Of a DNA stretch of 46,919 bases, positions 1-8,999 are shown in pieces. The notes under the pieces were generated by a model that saw nothing but the letters and a program-made list of their open reading frames with translations, ran no database searches and had not been told where the DNA came from. Numbering within the stretch: the stretch's first letter is position 1; each line of letters opens with the position of its first letter. The translations under genes were made by a program, and so were the position numbers. The stretch is from Pseudoalteromonas sp. H71 (lineage in GTDB: Bacteria; Pseudomonadota; Gammaproteobacteria; Enterobacterales; Alteromonadaceae), in NCBI RefSeq assembly GCF_001468485.1, contig NZ_LODI01000024.1, forward strand, positions 19,557-66,475, given 5' to 3'.

Positions 1-2
1 AT

Positions 3-914
3 AGGGCTTCAAAAGTAGACCGTTTTTGGAACATAAATAAAAGCGTTGTAATGTTAGAAGCCTGGTTTAGCAATAAACAACAAGACATAGGCGCGATAGA
101 TTTAGTGCTTTCAAACCTTGATAGAAGTAATAATTTACTTGCTAAAAGTGCAGTTAAAAATGTACATTTTGTTGTACATAACTCAGTCAACGCAGAGCTG
201 GCTAGGCAAAAAAAATTAGGCCCGTTTTCTTATCGCTATCTTAAAAAATCAAAACAAAACCTAAATGGTAAGTCACTAGTTTGTGTATCCAAAGGGGTAG
301 AGCAAGAAATCATGGAAGGCGATTTAATTACGCCAAGCGCAATAACTACTATTTATAATCCATTTAACTTAGCTGAAATAAAACGCCAATCAGATGAAAT
401 TAATACGGCTATCCCGCAGTCTCCTTATTTAATTCATGTTGGTCGCTTAGCTAAGCAAAAGCGCCACGATATTTTATTTGCAGCATTTGCCAAACTTGAT
501 AAAAAATACAAATTAGTGCTTTTGTGTAATAAGCCAGCAAAAGCGTTTAAGCTTGCAAAAGAGTATGGTATTGCAGAGCGATTAGTTGTCCCCGGGTTTG
601 AACAAAACCCGTATAATTGGATTAAACACGCGCAGGCATTAGTTTTAAGCTCTGACTTTGAGGGGTTGCCAACAGTGTTAATTGAAGCGTTAGCAGTGGG
701 TACACCTGTAGTGAGTGCTGATTGTACCTTCGGGCCGAGTGAAATATTAACAGGCGAGCTGGCTAATTACTTAGTACCTGTAGGAAATAGCGAAGAGCTA
801 GCGGCTAAAATAAAACACGTTTTAGCAAATAAGCCGAGCGTGGAAAGCGCCGATATTTTGCAAAAAGTGAGTGCAGAGCAAGTTTCTCAGCAGTATTTAG
901 CGCTAAGCAGATAG
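3..914 (+). CDS. GT4-family glycosyltransferase, 5' end cut off by window edge
   Basis: Likely transfers a sugar from a nucleotide-sugar donor to LPS core or a related envelope glycan in the cytoplasm. The frame is open from base 3 with no stop before the first ATG at 51, so the gene very probably begins outside the window and its N-terminal acceptor domain is partly missing. The C-terminal half is a clear GT-B donor domain: the sequence LIHVGRLAKQKRHD opens it, and the E-x7-E type donor motif is FEGLPTVLIEALAVGTPVVS. The neighbours (Kdo kinase, heptosyltransferase, heptose phosphatase) argue for an LPS-core role; the exact sugar and acceptor cannot be read. The last 12 bases overlap the end of the convergent Kdo kinase gene. 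Confidence 0.85.
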   Translation, partial: RASKVDRFWNINKSVVMLEAWFSNKQQDIGAIDLVLSNLDRSNNLLAKSAVKNVHFVVHNSVNAELARQKKLGPFSYRYLKKSKQNLNGKSLVCVSKGVEQEIMEGDLITPSAITTIYNPFNLAEIKRQSDEINTAIPQSPYLIHVGRLAKQKRHDILFAAFAKLDKKYKLVLLCNKPAKAFKLAKEYGIAERLVVPGFEQNPYNWIKHAQALVLSSDFEGLPTVLIEALAVGTPVVSADCTFGPSEILTGELANYLVPVGNSEELAAKIKHVLANKPSVESADILQKVSAEQVSQQYLALSR

Positions 915-1625
915 CTTTTGCTTATAAATAGTATGCAAAGTTTTCCAGTCGTTACCTTGCCAACAAAAGCTATTGTTCCGGCCTTGTTCTTTTAAAAATG
1001 AACGTGCAAGGCGAGCCATATTAGCTTGCTGCCACTGTGCGTTTGGCTGCTTAATTTCACCCCGGTCAAAGTCGATAACATATACGTCGCCATCTTCATT
1101 AAATAAAATATTATTGATATTTAAATCAGCGTGGTACACCCCTTTAATATGAAATAACGCAAGAGTGCTGGCTATATTTTCAAGCTCATCATTATTTAAA
1201 GGGCGCTCAATTAAAATGTCGAGCAGGCTTTTAGCGCCGTTTACCGCTTGTGTAATTATATCGCCGCGGTAAATTAAACCATTGTGAAATACTTTAGCTG
1301 CAATGGGCTTAGGCACATTTAGGCCAAGTTCAATAAGCTTTATCATTAAGCTAAATTCTTTGTAAACGCGCGTATTTTCAAGGCCAGGGTAAAGGTATTG
1401 ATCGCTTAATACCTTACCAACTAATCCACCGCGCCAATAATGCCTGAGCACAGCGGTTAAGTTATCGTGTTTAAAAAACCATGCCGTAGCACGGCCTTTT
1501 TTAGTACCCACTATTTTATTTTGCTGTTGCCAATAAGTTGCATCAAACCAGTTTATATCAACAAGGTTTAAATAATCTGGATGGCTTAAAATAGTGTGTT
1601 TGCCTTGCTTTAGTGTATTAAACAT
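903..1625 (-). CDS. kdkA: 3-deoxy-D-manno-octulosonic acid (Kdo) kinase
   Basis: Phosphorylates the Kdo residue on lipid A, using ATP, at the inner face of the cytoplasmic membrane. 240 residues, the usual length for KdkA. The protein-kinase-like core is visible: the catalytic loop HADLNINNILF and the metal-binding IDFDRGE that follows it, as in the KdkA/WaaP family. An alternative is a WaaP-type heptose kinase, but length and motif wording fit KdkA better. It is convergent with the upstream glycosyltransferase (12-base overlap) and divergent from the heptosyltransferase gene, with which it shares a 123-base promoter region. A Kdo kinase normally accompanies an LPS carrying a single phosphorylated Kdo; that is family knowledge, not shown here. 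Confidence 0.88.
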   Translation of the reverse strand: MFNTLKQGKHTILSHPDYLNLVDINWFDATYWQQQNKIVGTKKGRATAWFFKHDNLTAVLRHYWRGGLVGKVLSDQYLYPGLENTRVYKEFSLMIKLIELGLNVPKPIAAKVFHNGLIYRGDIITQAVNGAKSLLDILIERPLNNDELENIASTLALFHIKGVYHADLNINNILFNEDGDVYVIDFDRGEIKQPNAQWQQANMARLARSFLKEQGRNNSFCWQGNDWKTLHTIYKQKLSA

Positions 1626-1703
1626 AGCTTGTTAAAATAATTCAATAATGCGCCTATATTAACGTGTTTTATGGCGCAGGATAAGTGCTTGCATTAACGC
1701 GAG

Positions 1704-1709
1704 TATAAT
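1704..1709 (+). promoter_or_regulatory. possible -10 box for the heptosyltransferase operon
   Basis: A consensus TATAAT lies about 40 bases before the GTG start of the heptosyltransferase gene in the region shared with divergent kdkA. No good -35 hexamer is seen at 16-18 bases upstream, so this is a weak call made on the -10 alone. Confidence 0.35.
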
Positions 1710-1748
1710 TTAAGATCTTAACCTATTATTTAAAGCCTAACGGAATGC

Positions 1749-2810
1749 GTGACTCAAGTGCCTAATTACTCCTCTATTTGTATTTTAAGACTCTCTGCTA
1801 TTGGTGATGTTTGCCATGCGGTTAGTGCTGTTCAAGCAATTCAAAAAGCGCACCCTAATGCAAAAATAACCTGGGTAATGGGTAAAGTAGAGGCTGTGTT
1901 ACTTGCTGATTTACCAGGCGTAGAGCTGGTAATTTTTGATAAAAAAGAAGGTAACGCTGCGCTTAAGAAATTAAAAAATACCTTTAAAGGTAAGCCGTTT
2001 GACGTACTTCTTAATATGCAGGTGGCATTAAGAGCAGGCTTTGTAGCACGCTGTATACCTGCAAAAGTAAAAATAGGATTTGATTGGGCGCGCTCAAAAG
2101 AGCTACACAGCTTATTTATAGATAAACGCATAGCAGCGCAAAAAGAGTCGCATGTATTAGAGGGCTTTAAAGGTTTTGCTAATGCAATAGGTGTCGATGA
2201 TTATACGCCTTCATGGCAAATGCCTTACAGCACACAAGATCAAAGCAAAGCAGACGAGTTATTAGGGCAAGAGTATTTAGCTAACAAGCTATTTGTTATC
2301 TCGCCAGCGGCTAGTAAAGCTCAGCGCAATTGGTTGCCTGAACGCTATGCTGCACTAGCTGATCACGCACACGCGGAAGGTTTTAACGTTGCTTTAACCG
2401 GCGGGCCTACCGAGCTTGAAGTAAACTTAGCGAATAATATTATTAAACATTGCAATAGCCCTATTTTAAATTTAGTTGGCAAAACTAAGCTTAAAGAGCT
2501 GTTATGTGTATTAAAAAGAGCTGATTTAGTACTTGCCCCTGATACCGGGCCTGCTCATATGGCAGTAACCGTTGGCACGCCTGTTATTGGTTTATATGCG
2601 CATTCAAACCCTGCACGCACAGGCCCCTATTTATACCAAAACTACGTCGTTGAGGTTTACCATCAAAACTTACTTAATCAAACCGGTAAAACGGCGCAGC
2701 AAGTACCGTGGGGCACCCGCGTTAAAGGCGATGATTTAATGAGCCAGATAAGCGTAGAAAGCGTAAAGGCAATGTTTGACCATGTTGTAAAAAAAGAGTC
2801 ATTAAAATGA
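1749..2810 (+). CDS. LPS heptosyltransferase, GT9 family
   Basis: Adds L-glycero-D-manno-heptose from ADP-heptose to the LPS inner core in the cytoplasm. 353 residues. The N-terminus has the GT9 signature RLSAIGDVCHAVSAVQAIQ, and the C-terminal half has the ADP-heptose site motif LAPDTGPAHMAVTVGTPVIGLY, typical of WaaC/WaaF/WaaQ. I cannot assign heptosyltransferase I, II or III from sequence alone. The start is a GTG at 1749; no in-frame ATG lies nearby and the conserved N-terminus begins within about 10 residues. The stop overlaps the gmhB start by four bases (ATGA), so the two are one transcription unit that makes and uses the heptose donor. Confidence 0.88.
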   Translation: MTQVPNYSSICILRLSAIGDVCHAVSAVQAIQKAHPNAKITWVMGKVEAVLLADLPGVELVIFDKKEGNAALKKLKNTFKGKPFDVLLNMQVALRAGFVARCIPAKVKIGFDWARSKELHSLFIDKRIAAQKESHVLEGFKGFANAIGVDDYTPSWQMPYSTQDQSKADELLGQEYLANKLFVISPAASKAQRNWLPERYAALADHAHAEGFNVALTGGPTELEVNLANNIIKHCNSPILNLVGKTKLKELLCVLKRADLVLAPDTGPAHMAVTVGTPVIGLYAHSNPARTGPYLYQNYVVEVYHQNLLNQTGKTAQQVPWGTRVKGDDLMSQISVESVKAMFDHVVKKESLK

Positions 2811-3367
2811 GCCTACAACAAAATAAAGCCCTTTTTTTAGACCGTGATGGAGTCGTTAATATTGATCATGGTTATGTATATAAAAGTGAAGATTTTGAAT
2901 TTATTGACGGTGTATTTAGTACCTGTAAAGCATTTTACGATGCAGGCTATAAAATAATCATAGTGACCAACCAATCGGGGATTGGGCGAGGATATTACAC
3001 ACAACACGATTTCCTAATGCTTACAGGTTGGATGAAAAACCAATTTAGTGCGCATGACATCGAAGTGGCCGATGTATACTTTTGTCCTCACCACCCAAAA
3101 AAGGCATTACCTGAGTATTTAAAACAGTGTAATTGCAGAAAGCCCGCACCGGGTATGTTGCTTGAGGGTATTGATACCCATAGCATCGACCCAGAAAAAA
3201 GTATTATGGTGGGCGACAAGCTTAGTGATATGCAAGCGGCCAGTAACGCCTGTATTGGCGTAAAAGTATTAGTAAGGTCTGGTAAAGATTTACCGAGTGA
3301 TGCACCTCAACATGCTGATTTAGTTATTGATTCAATCAATGAGTTAACTGCACTTTTAAGCAGGTAA
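2807..3367 (+). CDS. gmhB: D-glycero-beta-D-manno-heptose-1,7-bisphosphate 7-phosphatase
   Basis: Removes the 7-phosphate in the ADP-heptose pathway, a cytoplasmic HAD-family reaction. 186 residues, close to the about 190 of the E. coli enzyme. The HAD nucleophile pair is Asp12 and Asp14 in FLDRDGVVN; motif II is VTNQSG; the zinc loop is visible as CPHHP followed by CNCRKP; the last motif is MVGDKLSDMQAA. ATG overlaps the heptosyltransferase stop (ATGA), so translation is probably coupled. A related histidinol-phosphatase domain (HisB-N) is the main alternative, but the LPS context supports GmhB. Confidence 0.92.
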   Translation: MSLQQNKALFLDRDGVVNIDHGYVYKSEDFEFIDGVFSTCKAFYDAGYKIIIVTNQSGIGRGYYTQHDFLMLTGWMKNQFSAHDIEVADVYFCPHHPKKALPEYLKQCNCRKPAPGMLLEGIDTHSIDPEKSIMVGDKLSDMQAASNACIGVKVLVRSGKDLPSDAPQHADLVIDSINELTALLSR

Positions 3368-3383
3368 GTAATCCTACCCTAAT

Positions 3384-3420
3384 TGGCTGTAAACTGGCAG
3401 GAATTCCTGCCAGTTAGCCA
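3384..3420. repeat. long inverted repeat with a 24-bp perfect palindrome
   Basis: Bases 3392-3415 are a perfect palindrome with arms AACTGGCAGGAA and TTCCTGCCAGTT. After a 3-base bulge on the left, the outer bases TGGCT (3384-3388) and AGCCA (3416-3420) also pair. It lies 25 bases after the gmhB stop and 116 before the kbl start. There is no T-run on either side, so it is not a standard intrinsic terminator. It may be an RNA hairpin protecting or ending the gmhB transcript, a repeat of the REP type, or a dimeric protein-binding site. Confidence 0.6.
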
Positions 3421-3535
3421 CTTTGCGACGAACTGCAAACCGTGCATTTTCTTCGCTAAACTTTTACAATACCCCCCATCTTAAACAGTAACTAAAATGT
3501 TGTTGTTTACCCGTTCAATTAAATGGAGAACACAG

Positions 3536-4729
3536 ATGAGAGCATCTGCTTTTTTTAGCCAGCTACAACAGCAAATTGAAGACGTAAAATCAGAAGGTTT
3601 GTACAAAAACGAACGTATTATTAAGTCTCAGCAACAAGCTCAAATAGAAGTTGCCTCTGGTAGTGTTATTAACTTCTGTGCTAACAATTACTTAGGTTTA
3701 GCTAATAGCCCAGAGCTAATTGAAGCTGCCCAAAATGGCTTAAGTAAGCATGGTTTTGGTGTGGCTTCTGTGCGTTTTATTTGTGGTACGCAAGACATTC
3801 ACAAAACACTGGAACAAAAAATTAGTGCATTTTTAGAAACCGAAGACACCATTTTATATTCTTCTTGTTTTGATGCGAACACAGGTTTATTTGAAACAAT
3901 TTTGGGGCCAGATGATGCCATTATTTCAGATTCATTAAATCATGCGTCAATTATTGATGGCGTTCGTTTATGTAAAGCTAAGCGTTTTCGCTATGCGAAT
4001 AACGACATGAGCGACCTTGAAAAGCAACTTATTGCTGCAGACGAAGCGGGTGCTAAAACTAAACTCATTGCTACCGACGGCGTGTTCTCTATGGACGGCG
4101 TAATTTGTAATTTAGAAGCCGTGTGCGATTTGGCCGATAAGTACGATGCTCTTGTTATGGTTGATGACTCTCACGCAGTTGGTTTTGTTGGCGAAAACGG
4201 TAAAGGTACACCAGAGTATTGTAATGTACTTGACCGAGTAGATATTATTACTGGTACATTAGGTAAAGCACTTGGCGGCGCATCAGGTGGTTACACCTCA
4301 GGTAAAAAAGAAATTGTTGAATGGCTACGCCAGCGCTCTCGTCCATACTTGTTTTCTAATTCACTAGCTCCTTCGATTGTTACAGCATCAATTAAAGTGC
4401 TAGAAATGCTTGAAAATGGCGGCGAACTTCGGGCTAAGCTTTGGTCAAATGCTAAGTACTTCCGTGAACAAATGGAAGCGGCGGGTTTTACCTGCGCAGG
4501 TAAAGACCATGCCATTATCCCCGTTATGTTGGGCGACGCTAAAGTGGCATCACTTATGGCAGACAAATTACTTGCAGAAGGCATTTATGTGACTGGCTTT
4601 TCATTCCCAGTAGTACCAAAAGGGCAAGCTCGGATTCGTACGCAAATTTCAGCAGCGCACAGTATCGAGCAGCTTGATATAGCGATCGCAGCTTTTACTC
4701 GTATTGGTAAAGAAATGGGCGTTATTTAA
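3536..4729 (+). CDS. kbl: 2-amino-3-ketobutyrate coenzyme A ligase (glycine C-acetyltransferase)
   Basis: PLP enzyme that cleaves 2-amino-3-oxobutyrate with CoA to glycine and acetyl-CoA, the second step of threonine breakdown by Tdh. 397 residues; E. coli Kbl has 398. The PLP lysine is Lys244 in GTLGKALGG, and [10 protein letters not shown] and [11 protein letters not shown] are alpha-oxoamine synthase landmarks. I chose the ATG at 3536 over the in-frame ATG at 3497 because GGAG at 3525-3528 is well spaced and the length matches the family. It is followed after 46 bases by tdh, its pathway partner. Other family members (BioF, HemA) are less likely given the pairing. Confidence 0.95.
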   Translation: MRASAFFSQLQQQIEDVKSEGLYKNERIIKSQQQAQIEVASGSVINFCANNYLGLANSPELIEAAQNGLSKHGFGVASVRFICGTQDIHKTLEQKISAFLETEDTILYSSCFDANTGLFETILGPDDAIISDSLNHASIIDGVRLCKAKRFRYANNDMSDLEKQLIAADEAGAKTKLIATDGVFSMDGVICNLEAVCDLADKYDALVMVDDSHAVGFVGENGKGTPEYCNVLDRVDIITGTLGKALGGASGGYTSGKKEIVEWLRQRSRPYLFSNSLAPSIVTASIKVLEMLENGGELRAKLWSNAKYFREQMEAAGFTCAGKDHAIIPVMLGDAKVASLMADKLLAEGIYVTGFSFPVVPKGQARIRTQISAAHSIEQLDIAIAAFTRIGKEMGVI

Positions 4730-4737
4730 TTTTTAAT

Positions 4738-4761
4738 AAACCGAAGTCTTTTCGGTTTTTT
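4738..4761 (+). terminator. short hairpin with T-run between kbl and tdh
   Basis: A 7-bp stem AACCGAA/TTCGGTT with a 5-base loop is followed by further Ts. It looks like a weak intrinsic terminator sitting between two genes of the same pathway, 15 bases before the tdh start. It may lower tdh transcription relative to kbl. Confidence 0.6.
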
Positions 4762-4775
4762 GTTGAGTGTAATTC

Positions 4776-5801
4776 ATGAAAGCATTATCTAAATTAAAAG
4801 CAGAGCCGGGCATTTGGATGACAGATGCGCCAAAACCAGAAGTTGGCCACAACGATCTGCTTATTAAAATTCGCAAAACGGCTATTTGTGGAACCGACGT
4901 TCATATTTATAAATGGGACGAGTGGGCAAGTAAAACGATTCCTACGCCTATGGTAGTTGGCCACGAATACGTTGGTGAAGTAGTTGATATGGGCCAAGAA
5001 GTTCGTGGTTTTGCTGTTGGTGACCGCGTCTCTGGCGAAGGTCATATTACCTGTGGGCATTGTCGAAACTGCCGTGCTGGGCGTGTTCATTTATGTCGTA
5101 ATACCACAGGTGTTGGTGTTAACCGCGAAGGTGCGTTTGCTGAATATTTGGTGATCCCTGCATTTAACGCGTTTAAAATTCCAGATAACATTTCAGATGA
5201 ACTAGCGTCTATTTTTGACCCGTTTGGCAATGCGGTACACACAGCGCTTTCGTTTGATTTAGTGGGTGAAGATGTCCTTATTACAGGCGCTGGTCCAATT
5301 GGTATTATGGCTGCAGCCGTTGCTAAACATGTAGGCGCGCGTCATGTAGTAATTACTGATGTAAATGAATATCGCTTAGAGCTTGCTCGTAAAATGGGTG
5401 CAACTCGCGCGGTAAATGTTGCCAACGAAAAGCTTGAAGAGGTTATGACCGATTTAGGCATGACAGAAGGCTTTGATATTGGCCTTGAAATGTCAGGCGT
5501 GCCAAGCGCATTCAATTCAATGCTTAATAACATGAATCACGGTGGTAAAATTGCCATGTTAGGTATTCCGCCATCAGATATGGCGGTAGATTGGAACCAA
5601 GTTATTTTTAAAGGTTTAGTGATTAAAGGTATTTATGGTCGCGAAATGTTTGAAACCTGGTACAAAATGGCAAGTTTGATTCAGTCAGGTCTTAATTTAA
5701 GCCCAATCATAACGCATCAGTATTCTGTAGATGACTTCCAAGCTGGCTTTGATATGATGATTTCAGGTCAGTCAGGAAAAGTAATTTTAAATTGGGATTA
5801 A
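4776..5801 (+). CDS. tdh: L-threonine 3-dehydrogenase
   Basis: NAD-dependent zinc alcohol-dehydrogenase-family enzyme that oxidises threonine to 2-amino-3-ketobutyrate, the substrate of the neighbouring Kbl. 341 residues, the same as E. coli Tdh. The catalytic zinc ligand is Cys38 in [15 protein letters not shown], with GHEYVGEV after it; the structural zinc lobe is [15 protein letters not shown]; the nucleotide-binding turn is [14 protein letters not shown]. The start has only a weak purine-rich site (GAG at 4765). A strong terminator follows. Coexpression with kbl is likely, perhaps attenuated by the hairpin just upstream. Confidence 0.96.
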   Translation: MKALSKLKAEPGIWMTDAPKPEVGHNDLLIKIRKTAICGTDVHIYKWDEWASKTIPTPMVVGHEYVGEVVDMGQEVRGFAVGDRVSGEGHITCGHCRNCRAGRVHLCRNTTGVGVNREGAFAEYLVIPAFNAFKIPDNISDELASIFDPFGNAVHTALSFDLVGEDVLITGAGPIGIMAAAVAKHVGARHVVITDVNEYRLELARKMGATRAVNVANEKLEEVMTDLGMTEGFDIGLEMSGVPSAFNSMLNNMNHGGKIAMLGIPPSDMAVDWNQVIFKGLVIKGIYGREMFETWYKMASLIQSGLNLSPIITHQYSVDDFQAGFDMMISGQSGKVILNWD

Positions 5802-5819
5802 TTCCATAAAAAATTACAA

Positions 5820-5846
5820 GAAGGGCGGCTATGGCCGCCTTTTTTA
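5820..5846 (+). terminator. intrinsic terminator after tdh
   Basis: GGCGGC (5824-5829), loop TATG, GCCGCC (5834-5839), then a T-run. The ATG inside the loop (5831) is in frame with glpE but is not its start, since it lies in this structure. Confidence 0.88.
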
Positions 5847-5869
5847 TTTTATTTATTAAAGAGAGTTCA

Positions 5870-6187
5870 ATGGCATTTAAACATATATCGATTGCGCAAA
5901 CGCATGAGTTATTAGACAAAGAAGACGTAGTAATTGCAGATATACGCGATCCTAACTCATATCAAGCGGGCCATATCCCAGGCTCTGAGGCATTATCAAA
6001 TGCCAATATTGCACAGTTTATGATGGAAAAAGAGTTCGATCAGCCCATTATTATTGTGTGTTACCACGGTATGAGCTCGCAAGGTGCTGCAAGCTATTTA
6101 GTTGAGCAAGGTTTTGAGGATGTATATAGCATGGATGGCGGTTTTACAGCTTGGGAAGCAGCCTACAGCGAGAAAGTAGAACGATGA
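5870..6187 (+). CDS. glpE: thiosulfate sulfurtransferase GlpE (single-domain rhodanese)
   Basis: Cytoplasmic rhodanese that transfers sulfane sulfur to acceptors such as cyanide or thioredoxin. 105 residues (E. coli GlpE 108). The active-site loop carries Cys64 in IIVCYHGMSS, and the CH2 motifs ADIRDPNSYQAGHIPGS are present. The start at 5870 has AAAGAGAG before it and gives the usual N-terminus; the longer in-frame start at 5831 lies within the tdh terminator. The stop overlaps the glpG start (ATGA), the same pairing as in E. coli glpEG, although no glpR or glpD follows here. Confidence 0.92.
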   Translation: MAFKHISIAQTHELLDKEDVVIADIRDPNSYQAGHIPGSEALSNANIAQFMMEKEFDQPIIIVCYHGMSSQGAASYLVEQGFEDVYSMDGGFTAWEAAYSEKVER

Positions 6188-7011
6188 TAGAACTTGGCAG
6201 TTTAAATAACCCGCGTGCCGCACAAGGCTTTATAGATTATTTAAAAAGCCAAGGTTTAGATGGGCGCCTACATTCAACCGATGGTAGCCATGTTGTTATT
6301 AGTGTATCTGAAGAGCATTTTCACCAGGTACAACAGCTTTGGATTGAGTTTACTCAAAATCCCTCTCATCCACGATATCAGCAAGCTTCTTGGCATGTAG
6401 GTAGTACGCAATCGCCCCTAAAGTATCAAGGGCAATCGCTAAATCTCATAGCGCGATTTAAAGCGCTGAGTTGGCTTAATCAGTCAGTCAGTGTATTTAG
6501 TATTGTTATTTATGTTGCGTTTTTATTGGGTGGGTTTGAGAGTATTTATTCTGCTTTACAATTTGATCCCTCGTCTCCTATAACTTGGTTAACGCCGGCC
6601 TTGGTTCACTTTAGCGCAATCCACATAGTGTTTAATTTAATATGGTGGGTATCGCTTGGAGACAATATTGAAAAGCAATGTGGAAAATTGAGTCTAATAG
6701 GGCTATTTTTTGTTACTGCTTTAATCAGTAGCTGGGCGCAATATTTAATTGTTGGGCCTAATTTTGGCGGTTTAAGTGGCGTGGTATACGGCTTGCTAGG
6801 TTATTGTTGGATTCATAGTTTTTTAAACCCGCATAAACCGGCATTAGTGAGTACCTCAATTGTAGGTTTTATGCTTGTTTGGTTAGTGCTTGGCTTTGCT
6901 GATGTGCTGTTTTTTGGAATGGCTAATTGGGCACACTTAGGTGGACTTTTGAGCGGAATGGCGTTTGCCTATACCGCCCAACTATTTACTAATGAGCCTA
7001 AAGGTGGTTGA
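6184..7011 (+). CDS. glpG: rhomboid intramembrane serine protease
   Basis: Six-helix inner-membrane protease that cuts substrates within the lipid bilayer. 275 residues (E. coli GlpG 276). An N-terminal cytoplasmic domain (about residues 1-75) precedes the helices. The catalytic dyad is Ser198 in GGLSGVVYG and His251 in NWAHLGGLL, within three positions of E. coli Ser201/His254; the oxyanion-side HxxxN is HIVFN. ATG at 6184 overlaps the glpE stop. The 3' end is only two bases from the end of the convergent FliL-like gene, and a terminator for this transcript lies inside that gene. Confidence 0.95.
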   Translation: MIELGSLNNPRAAQGFIDYLKSQGLDGRLHSTDGSHVVISVSEEHFHQVQQLWIEFTQNPSHPRYQQASWHVGSTQSPLKYQGQSLNLIARFKALSWLNQSVSVFSIVIYVAFLLGGFESIYSALQFDPSSPITWLTPALVHFSAIHIVFNLIWWVSLGDNIEKQCGKLSLIGLFFVTALISSWAQYLIVGPNFGGLSGVVYGLLGYCWIHSFLNPHKPALVSTSIVGFMLVWLVLGFADVLFFGMANWAHLGGLLSGMAFAYTAQLFTNEPKGG

Positions 7012-7013
7012 AC

Positions 7014-7412
7014 TTAGTGGTACAAATACTTAGTAAATAACACTTCACGAATAATTTCCTGGCCTGTTTCTTCTTTTAACAGGCTTTTTAATTTTTCTAT
7101 GCATTTTGCGCGAATTTCTTCGCGACCAGTTAATGACTTTATTTTTTCTTCAGGCTCTTTCGATAAAATTTCTACAATAGCGTCTCTTAATAAAGGGGTG
7201 TGATGCTCAACAACAGCGATGTCTGAATTATCACTTAGCATTAAGTCAACGGTAACGCGCACATAACCCATCTTTTTACTTGATGCGCCAATATAATTAG
7301 TGATTATGTCAGGTTCAAAACCAAAGTAACCAACCGTTGACTCTGCTCGGGCACTCAGGCTCACTAAACTCATAATTAATGTAAAAAGACCCACATATAC
7401 TATTTTTTTCAT
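7014..7412 (-). CDS. FliL-like exported protein, orphan
   Basis: 132 residues. The first 23 form a signal peptide with a basic start, a hydrophobic core and SARA before the mature start. The mature part resembles the C-terminal domain of flagellar FliL: a YVRVTVDLML strand, an LLRDAIVEILS helix, a KSLTGREEIR stretch, and the ending EETGQEIIREVLFTKYLY. FliL is normally a membrane-anchored stator-associated protein in the fliLMNOPQ operon; this copy has no flagellar neighbours and appears to be released or periplasmic. The ATG at 7412 was chosen over the longer frame (7484) because it starts the signal peptide. Function unknown; stomatin/FliL-fold partner roles are speculation. Confidence 0.7.
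   Translation of the reverse strand: MKKIVYVGLFTLIMSLVSLSARAESTVGYFGFEPDIITNYIGASSKKMGYVRVTVDLMLSDNSDIAVVEHHTPLLRDAIVEILSKEPEEKIKSLTGREEIRAKCIEKLKSLLKEETGQEIIREVLFTKYLYH
7062..7089 (+). terminator. terminator for glpG embedded in the convergent FliL-like gene
   Basis: GCCTGTT (7062-7068), a 9-base loop and AACAGGC (7078-7084), then TTTTT on the plus strand. It lies 50 bases past the glpG stop and inside the 3' coding end of the opposite gene. Confidence 0.6.
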
Positions 7413-7579
7413 ATTTAAAGCGTTTCCGAAAACCTGTTGTAAATAGTTTATACTTAATAATAGGTAATAAACAGCGCCAAGCAATTATTTATATTAGTTA
7501 CTTGGGTTGGTGAATAGGCACTTTTTCAAATGCTTAGGCAATGTTATCATTTACTTGGATTATATTTTATTGAGTTATT

Positions 7580-8119
7580 GTGGCAACTTTTCCTTTATCT
7601 TTATCAGCTAACTGGCTATCGGCTTTACAAACCGATGACTTAACACCTACAGAGCGAGAATGGCTTTTTGAGCCGCGCTCTTTAACCGCTAAACTAAAAA
7701 GTAAAGCAACTTCTTTTAGTGTAAAAGTACTTAGCGAACAGACATTTAATTTAAACCATGAACAGCAGCAATTACTAGACTGCAAAACGTCATCGGCGTT
7801 AAACAGAGAAGTGCTTTTATTATGCGATAATCACCCCATGGTTTACGCTCAAAGTTGGCTGCCGAATAACCAAACTCACAACTCGCTTCATAATATGGGA
7901 GAACGTCCTTTAGGCGATGTTATTTTTCAACAGCCCGAGCTTGTTCGTCAAAATATTGAAATAGCCCGTTTCGATAACAAACATTCAATACAAAATTTAG
8001 TGGCACAGCAAAATTTGCCAATACAAACATTATTAGGTCGCCGCAGTGTGTTTTCGTTAAGTGAGTATCAATTTTTGGTGGCGGAAGTATTTTTACCCGG
8101 AGCGTATCTTTACTTATGA
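7580..8119 (+). CDS. ubiC: chorismate lyase
   Basis: Converts chorismate to 4-hydroxybenzoate and pyruvate, the first committed step of ubiquinone synthesis, in the cytosol. 179 residues, near the E. coli length of 165. The family pattern is visible: an N-terminal [20 protein letters not shown], a central [20 protein letters not shown], the catalytic-region [12 protein letters not shown], and the C-terminal [22 protein letters not shown]. The start is a GTG at 7580 with only a weak TGAG upstream. The stop overlaps the ubiA start by four bases, the same gene order as in E. coli. Confidence 0.93.
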   Translation: MATFPLSLSANWLSALQTDDLTPTEREWLFEPRSLTAKLKSKATSFSVKVLSEQTFNLNHEQQQLLDCKTSSALNREVLLLCDNHPMVYAQSWLPNNQTHNSLHNMGERPLGDVIFQQPELVRQNIEIARFDNKHSIQNLVAQQNLPIQTLLGRRSVFSLSEYQFLVAEVFLPGAYLYL

Positions 8120-8994
8120 AATTAGCAGGTTTAAAAGCTAAGCATTTTTCTTATTATTTACAGCTTATGCGTGTTGATAAGCCAATAGGTACTTTATTGC
8201 TTTTATGGCCAACATATTGGGCTTTATGGCTTGCCAATAGCGGTACGCCGAGCTTAATTAATTTTATAGTGTTTACTTTGGGTGTTGTAGTAATGCGCAG
8301 TGCAGGCTGTGTGATAAATGATTTTGCAGATAGAAAAGTAGATGGCTCTGTAAAACGTACAGCTCAACGTCCTCTAGCATCTGGTACGGTAGCAAGCGCA
8401 GAAGCACTAAGTTTATTTTTATTACTGATCTTTGTAGCGTTTATTTTGGTTTTAATGCTGAATGTTAACACCATTTTATTGTCTTTTGGTGCGCTTGCGC
8501 TCGCGTTTTGCTATCCGTTTATGAAGCGCTATACCCAATTGCCGCAAGTCGTGCTTGGGGCCGCATTTGGTTGGGCAATTCCGATGGCTTATATGGCATC
8601 TATTGATGCATTACCCATACAGGCTTGGTTGCTGTTTACTGCTAATGTATGTTGGACGGTTGCGTACGATACTATGTATGCCATGGTTGATAGAGATGAT
8701 GATGTAAAAATTGGTGTTAAATCGACCGCTATTTTATTTGGTCGCTTCGACCGCCATATCATTTTTATACTAAATGCTTTATTTATCGCACTTATAACTT
8801 ATATAGGTTCGATTAATCATTTAGGTATGCCGTTTTGGGGCGGGCTACTAATTGCAGTTACGTTGCTTATTTATCAACACGTGTTAATTTTAAGGCGAGA
8901 TAGAGACGCATGCTTTAAAGCATTTTTAAACAACCATTATGTTGGTATGGCTATTTTTGCTGGTTTACTATTCTCGTACCCCATTAACATTTAG
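8116..8994 (+). CDS. ubiA: 4-hydroxybenzoate octaprenyltransferase
   Basis: Inner-membrane prenyltransferase that attaches the polyprenyl tail to 4-hydroxybenzoate, taking the product of UbiC next door. 292 residues with about eight or nine hydrophobic helices. The two aspartate-rich Mg-diphosphate motifs are NDFADRKVD (starting at Asn68) and [19 protein letters not shown]. The ATG overlaps the ubiC stop. It is convergent with the oxygenase gene five bases downstream; I found no clear terminator between them. Confidence 0.95.
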   Translation: MKLAGLKAKHFSYYLQLMRVDKPIGTLLLLWPTYWALWLANSGTPSLINFIVFTLGVVVMRSAGCVINDFADRKVDGSVKRTAQRPLASGTVASAEALSLFLLLIFVAFILVLMLNVNTILLSFGALALAFCYPFMKRYTQLPQVVLGAAFGWAIPMAYMASIDALPIQAWLLFTANVCWTVAYDTMYAMVDRDDDVKIGVKSTAILFGRFDRHIIFILNALFIALITYIGSINHLGMPFWGGLLIAVTLLIYQHVLILRRDRDACFKAFLNNHYVGMAIFAGLLFSYPINI

Positions 8995-8999
8995 TTATA

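Noticed and set aside
5831..5869. Longer glpE start at ATG 5831
   Set aside because: The ATG is in the loop of the tdh terminator, and glpE has a good ribosome site for 5870.
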